From the NCBI RefSeq assembly GCF_900112035.1, contig NZ_FOKC01000018.1:1-47874 (forward strand): a DNA stretch of 47,874 nucleotides, given 5' to 3'. This stretch comes from Nocardioides alpinus (GTDB lineage: Bacteria > Actinomycetota > Actinomycetes > Propionibacteriales > Nocardioidaceae). Position numbers and translations under genes: made by a program. Positions 44,733 to 47,874 of this stretch are shown here, one piece after another. Position 1 is the first letter of the stretch. The number at the start of each line of letters is the position of its first letter. Under the pieces are notes generated by a model that made no database searches, had not been told where the DNA came from, and saw only the letters and a list, made by a program, of their open reading frames with translations.

Positions 44733-45752
44733 CTACTCGGCACCGAGGCGCCGGACCGGCCCGGGCGGGGTCGTGTCGGCCACCCCGGCGGCCTGTCCGG
44801 TCTCGTCGAGGTGGCGCCAGCACGCCGTCGCCGCCACCCGCCACCAGTCGGCGTCGTTGCCCGCTCCGGTGACCTGCAGCCGACCGTCCTCGACGGTCGC
44901 GCTCCACCCGTTGAGCTCGGCGCCGGCGTCGGTCTCCCGCGGCACGGGATGGGCCTCGAACAAGCCCTCCAGCGTCGGTGAAATATAGGACGGCCGCAGC
45001 TCGGGCGTCGCCGTGGCGATGTCCTCCAGCCAGCTCACGCCGGTGAGCACCAGCAACGACCGTACGTCGATCGCGTGCGCTCCCTCGATGTCGGTGTCGA
45101 GCCGGTCGCCGATCATGATCGGCCGCTCGCCGCCCACCCGTCGTACGGTCTCCTCCATCAGCGGCTTCTCCGGCTTGCCCGCCACGGTCGGCGTGACCCC
45201 CGCGAAGCCCGAGATCGTCCGGACGAGCACCCCGTGACCGGGCGCGAGCCCGTAGGGCGTCGGGATGGTCATGTCCGTGTTGCTCGCGACGTAGGGCAGC
45301 CCGTCACGGACCAGCGTCGAGACGCGCATGATGTCGCGCCAGCGCACGTCCGGGCCGTAACCACTCACCACGGCCACGGCGCCGTCCGGGTCGTCGACGG
45401 GATCGAGGCCGGCCTCGACGAGCGCGACCCGCAGCCCCTCACCGCCGAGCAGGAGGATCTTCGCGCCGGCACCGTGCTCCTCGAGCAGCACCCGCGCAGC
45501 CGCCTGCGCCGAGGTGACGACATCCGCTCCGGCGGCGTCGACACCGACACCCACGAGCTTCTCGGCCACCTGGTCGGGGGTGCGCGAGGCGTTGTTGGTC
45601 ACGAACGCGACGTGGCGCCCGGAGGCACGCACCCGCTCGATCCGCTCGGCAACTCCCTCGATCGCGTCCCCACCGACGTAGACCACGCCGTCAAGATCGA
45701 ACATCACCAGGTCGTGCGCCTCCACGACCGCTCCGGTCGACTCCTCGAGCAT
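44733..45752 (-). CDS. HAD-IIA phosphatase (Rv1692-like)
   Basis: The protein has 339 residues. HAD motifs: FDLDGVVYVG with the nucleophile D19 and D21, FVTNNASRT (motif II), GKPEKPLMEE (Lys) and MIGDRLDTDIEGA (acidic motif). The C-terminal ~80 residues (WSATVEDGRLQVTGAGNDAD) are a domain beyond the NagD-type core, as in Rv1692, which has been described as a glycerol 3-phosphate phosphatase. The gene leads the leftward series towards tlyA-nadK-recN; the following small gene begins within 11 bases of its stop. Confidence 0.93.
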   Translation of the reverse strand: MLEESTGAVVEAHDLVMFDLDGVVYVGGDAIEGVAERIERVRASGRHVAFVTNNASRTPDQVAEKLVGVGVDAAGADVVTSAQAAARVLLEEHGAGAKILLLGGEGLRVALVEAGLDPVDDPDGAVAVVSGYGPDVRWRDIMRVSTLVRDGLPYVASNTDMTIPTPYGLAPGHGVLVRTISGFAGVTPTVAGKPEKPLMEETVRRVGGERPIMIGDRLDTDIEGAHAIDVRSLLVLTGVSWLEDIATATPELRPSYISPTLEGLFEAHPVPRETDAGAELNGWSATVEDGRLQVTGAGNDADWWRVAATACWRHLDETGQAAGVADTTPPGPVRRLGAE

Positions 45753-45801
45753 GCTCCACCCCTTTCCCGGGTTGTGACGTGCGTCCCCCTACGATGCTCC
45801 G

Positions 45802-46920
45802 ATGGACCCCGCCACCGACGTGCCTCCGTACGTCGCGAGGCCCCTCACGCTGCTTCCGTTCCGCGCCGTCATGCTGGCCCCGAACCGCGTCGGGGATCCG
45901 GCTTCCGCCCGAGCACTGGCGCGACCCTATCGCGACGTCGCCGCCCGGTTGACGTCATGGATCGACCAGGGCAGGGCGACGGCCGACACGTCACCGGCCG
46001 TCTACCTGCACGAGTACACCTCCGGTGGACTGACGGTCCGCGGCCTCGTCGGCGCCCTCGGCATGTCAGCACGAGCCACGACCCTGTCCGAGCGTGCCGT
46101 GTGGCCGCACGAGGCGATCCACCCCGAACAGGCCGGCGAGCTGGCTGACCGCATGTTCCAGATGGACCTCAACCCTGCTCCCATCCTGCTGGTCCACCAC
46201 GGAGACCCCGGGCTGCGCGCGCTCATCGCCGGCGTGAGCAGGACGCGACCCGACTGGCGCTACCTCGACCGCACCGGCCAGCGCCAGCGCATCTGGGCCA
46301 TCCGGTCCGCCGACGTGCTGTCGAGGATCGAGGCGTTGCTCGCCGGGGCGCGTTGCCTGCTGGCCGACGGCCACCACCGCTACGCCGCCTACCTCCGTCT
46401 CCAGCAGGAGCACCCGGGCACGGCGTGGGACGCCGGGCTGGCGATGCTCGTCGACCAGGACGACACACCCCTCTTCCTGGGCGCCATCCACCGCACCCTG
46501 CCGGGGACCACGCTCACCGAGCTGGTGGTCGCAGCCCGTACGGCAGGAGCCGAGGTGTCCCTGCGAGAGCGACACCACGCCCTAGGCGCACTCGACAGCA
46601 CGCACCTCGTGCTCACGGACGGCCACGCGTGGCACACCGTCACCCCGCACGGACTCGACCGGGTGGCCGCGGTGTCCTGGCTGCACGACGAGGTGCTGTC
46701 ACGTCTCCCGCACCGGGCAGAGCGCGTCGAGCACCACCACAACGTCGATGACGCCCTCGCGGCCACGAGCGCGGCCTCCCCCGCGGTGCTGTTGCCCAGC
46801 CCGGACTTCGACCAGGTGCGGGCGCTCGTCGAGTCAGGCGGACTCCTCCCCGAGAAGGCCACGTCGTTCCAGCCGAAGCCGAGCCTCGGCGTGCTCATGC
46901 GGCCGATGACCGACGCATGA
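45802..46920 (+). CDS. DUF1015 family protein
   Basis: The protein has 372 residues. The family blocks are recognisable: HEYTSGGLTVRGLVGALGM, the central LLADGHHRYAAYLRLQQEH (His/His pair) and the closing PEKATSFQPKPSLGVLMRPM. DUF1015 members occur widely in bacteria and archaea; a biochemical role is not established, though the conserved His and Lys residues point to an enzyme. The gene stands alone on the plus strand between the HAD gene (49 bases, divergent) and the convergent SSB-like gene, whose last 26 bases it overlaps. Confidence 0.9.
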   Translation: MDPATDVPPYVARPLTLLPFRAVMLAPNRVGDPASARALARPYRDVAARLTSWIDQGRATADTSPAVYLHEYTSGGLTVRGLVGALGMSARATTLSERAVWPHEAIHPEQAGELADRMFQMDLNPAPILLVHHGDPGLRALIAGVSRTRPDWRYLDRTGQRQRIWAIRSADVLSRIEALLAGARCLLADGHHRYAAYLRLQQEHPGTAWDAGLAMLVDQDDTPLFLGAIHRTLPGTTLTELVVAARTAGAEVSLRERHHALGALDSTHLVLTDGHAWHTVTPHGLDRVAAVSWLHDEVLSRLPHRAERVEHHHNVDDALAATSAASPAVLLPSPDFDQVRALVESGGLLPEKATSFQPKPSLGVLMRPMTDA

Positions 46921-47302
46921 TCCTGGCGGCCGACGCCTCCACCTCGACGCGCGACCGTGTCGCTCCTCCGGCCTGGAAGAAGCGACACCTCACCGCGCCT
47001 GACACCTCCACCAGGTCGCCCGCGCGCCACGTGAGGATGCTGCGCCTCAGGCGTGGGCCCCACGCGGTGCACGGGATCGAGTCCACGCGCTGACCCGCGG
47101 TCGTGCCCACGCCGGGGCCTGCCGGCAACGCCGCCCGAGGCACCGAGATCCGGAACGTCACCAGCGCGTCACCGCTCGGCAGCTCGACCAGCGCGGGCTC
47201 CCCCGTCAACCGGCCGACGAGCCGCACGTCGTTGGCCAGGCCCTCGAGCTCCGGGTCGGCTGCGGCAGCCTTCTTCTGTGTCTTTGTCTGTGTCTTGGTC
47301 AC
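46895..47302 (-). CDS. single-stranded DNA-binding (SSB-like) OB-fold protein
   Basis: The protein has 135 residues from GTG 47302, much shorter than the main SSB of actinobacteria and without the acidic C-terminal tip (it ends ARIMRRSSAA). The OB-fold is clear: NDVRLVGRLTGEPALVELPS, then DALVTFRISVPRA, then VEVSGAVRCRFF. The N-terminus is a lysine/Gln/Thr stretch (KTQTKTQKKAAAADPE). It probably binds single-stranded DNA as an accessory protein, not the replicative SSB. The ribosome-binding site is duplicated. The 3' end overlaps the convergent DUF1015 gene by 26 bases. Confidence 0.88.
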   Translation of the reverse strand: MTKTQTKTQKKAAAADPELEGLANDVRLVGRLTGEPALVELPSGDALVTFRISVPRAALPAGPGVGTTAGQRVDSIPCTAWGPRLRRSILTWRAGDLVEVSGAVRCRFFQAGGATRSRVEVEASAARIMRRSSAA

Positions 47303-47306
47303 AGTC

Positions 47307-47326
47307 CACCTCCTGCCACCTCCTGC
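47307..47326 (-). promoter_or_regulatory. doubled ribosome-binding site of the SSB-like gene
   Basis: On the minus strand the 10-mer GCAGGAGGTG occurs twice back to back. Both copies contain the strong AGGAGGTG core; the nearer one lies about five bases from the GTG start, the other ten bases farther. The nearer copy alone would be enough, and the tandem copy may raise initiation or reflect a duplication. Confidence 0.75.
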
Positions 47327-47444
47327 GACCAAGAGTGGCCACGGGATGTGACAGTCGTAGGGGCTCCGCCTCCGGACCTGTGGAAAGCCATGACCCGGGA
47401 CGACCTGTGGACACCAGGTGGTCCGCGCGACGACCTTCGAAATG

Positions 47445-47476
47445 CAAAAGTGGGGCCGCCCGAAGGCGACCCCACT
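47445..47476 (-). terminator. rho-independent terminator of the rRNA operon
   Basis: Read on the minus strand, the stem AGTGGGGTCGCC pairs with GGCGGCCCCACT (one G-U pair, 12 bp) around the stable tetraloop TTCG, and is followed by TTTTGCATTT (the first T after the stem lies just outside the quoted arms). It begins about 14 bases after the 5S 3' end. Confidence 0.93.
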
Positions 47477-47489
47477 CTCACAATGTATG

Positions 47490-47608
47490 TCCGGCGGCGT
47501 CCTACTCTCCCACAACCTCTCGGTTGCAGTACCATCGGCGCTGAAAGGCTTAACTTCCGGGTTCGGTATGGGACCGGGTGTTTCCCGTTTCGCTATGGCC
47601 GCCGTAAC
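47490..47608 (-). rRNA. 5S ribosomal RNA
   Basis: The minus strand from 47608 starts GTTACGGCGGCCATAGCG and ends ACGCCGCCGGA near 47490, about 119 bases, the complementary ends forming the terminal helix. The internal GGTCCCATACCGAACCCGGA and AGTTAAGCC segments match the 5S consensus. The exact 3' end may differ by a base or two. It follows the 23S gene and precedes the terminator. Confidence 0.96.
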
Positions 47609-47789
47609 TCTTTCAACCACTACACATCTGCCTCACCCCCCGGGTGTTGCTTGGGGGTTGGGTGTGTTGGTTGGGAACTGCTTAGTGGACGCGAACAACA
47701 GATAGATCTTGTCTGTGTGGGTGTTCGTTACGTATGCGCGTTGTACAAGGAGACTTCAAGCATGGGTGCTTGTGTGGTTTTGTACGGTG

Positions 47790-47874
47790 TTGGGACAAGC
47801 CCTCGGCCTATTAGTACCGGTCGGCTGGGCATTGCTGCTGTACACCTCCGGCCTATCAACCCCATGTTCTGTGG
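47790..47874 (-). rRNA. 23S ribosomal RNA, 3' end (continues beyond the window)
   Basis: The minus strand reads GGTTGATAGGCCGGAGGTGT, then ACTAATAGGCCGAGGGCTTG, the usual last bases of actinobacterial 23S rRNA. The 3' end is placed near 47790 by similarity; the exact base is uncertain. The spacer to 5S (47609-47789, about 180 bases) holds no tRNA that I can see. The remainder of the gene and the 16S gene lie to the right of the window. Confidence 0.95.

Overview
The window is high-GC actinobacterial DNA, most likely from a Nocardioides-like member of the Propionibacteriales. The evidence is the frequent GTG starts, the dense GTGA/ATGA overlaps, the 5S/23S sequences, and the leftward gene order cmk-der, rluB-scpB-scpA-parA, xerD, NUDIX, pyrG, mctB, steA, recN, nadK, tlyA, HAD. 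That set matches the Mycobacterium tuberculosis Rv1691-Rv1713 neighbourhood (recalled, not searched), with extra genes inserted. The genus is an inference.

Bases 1-12,200 are an accessory, stress-flavoured segment. It starts inside an IS481-type transposase whose stop codon overlaps that of a convergent NmrA-like reductase. Next come an RsbW-like ATPase gene and a divergent membrane-GAF-SpoIIE phosphatase (two parts of a partner-switching circuit), a methyltransferase, a PRC-barrel protein with a 37-residue membrane peptide behind it, a cysteine-containing small protein, a membrane fatty-acid desaturase, and a three-gene envelope operon (repeat-bearing amphipathic protein, holin-superfamily protein, DUF3618) closed by a hairpin terminator. 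A zinc-finger-like small gene and a secreted LPDTG protein overlapping a sortase gene follow. A tRNA-Pro(GGG) gene marks the border.

Bases 12,200-22,736 are largely core: an M23 peptidase, then a leftward series with division and ribosome assembly (der), phospholipid (acyltransferase), nucleotide (cmk), tyrosine/phenylalanine (tyrA, aroH), rRNA pseudouridylation (rluB) and chromosome organisation (scpA, scpB, parA) genes, interrupted by an AraC regulator with a VOC protein.

Bases 22,900-36,600 mix core and lineage-specific genes: a Ski2-like helicase, a cyclase-family hydrolase, a DrrAB-type ABC exporter facing an AfsR-type regulator that is translationally coupled to xerD, alanine dehydrogenase, a NUDIX ADP-ribose hydrolase and aminopeptidase N.

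Bases 36,634-45,752 are a long leftward core run: a P-loop kinase, pyrG, mctB, steA, recN, nadK, tlyA, a 60-residue protein and a HAD phosphatase. After a rightward DUF1015 gene come an SSB-like gene and, at the right edge, a leftward rRNA operon end (23S 3' part, 5S, UUCG-loop terminator).

No CRISPR array, prophage or recognisable defence island was seen. The best candidates for something undescribed are the LPDTG/sortase overlap without a sorting tail, a 16-bp perfect palindrome between the desaturase and the envelope operon, and four stacked inverted repeats upstream of the LPDTG gene. All coordinates and motifs come from reading the sequence; family names are from recall and were not searched.
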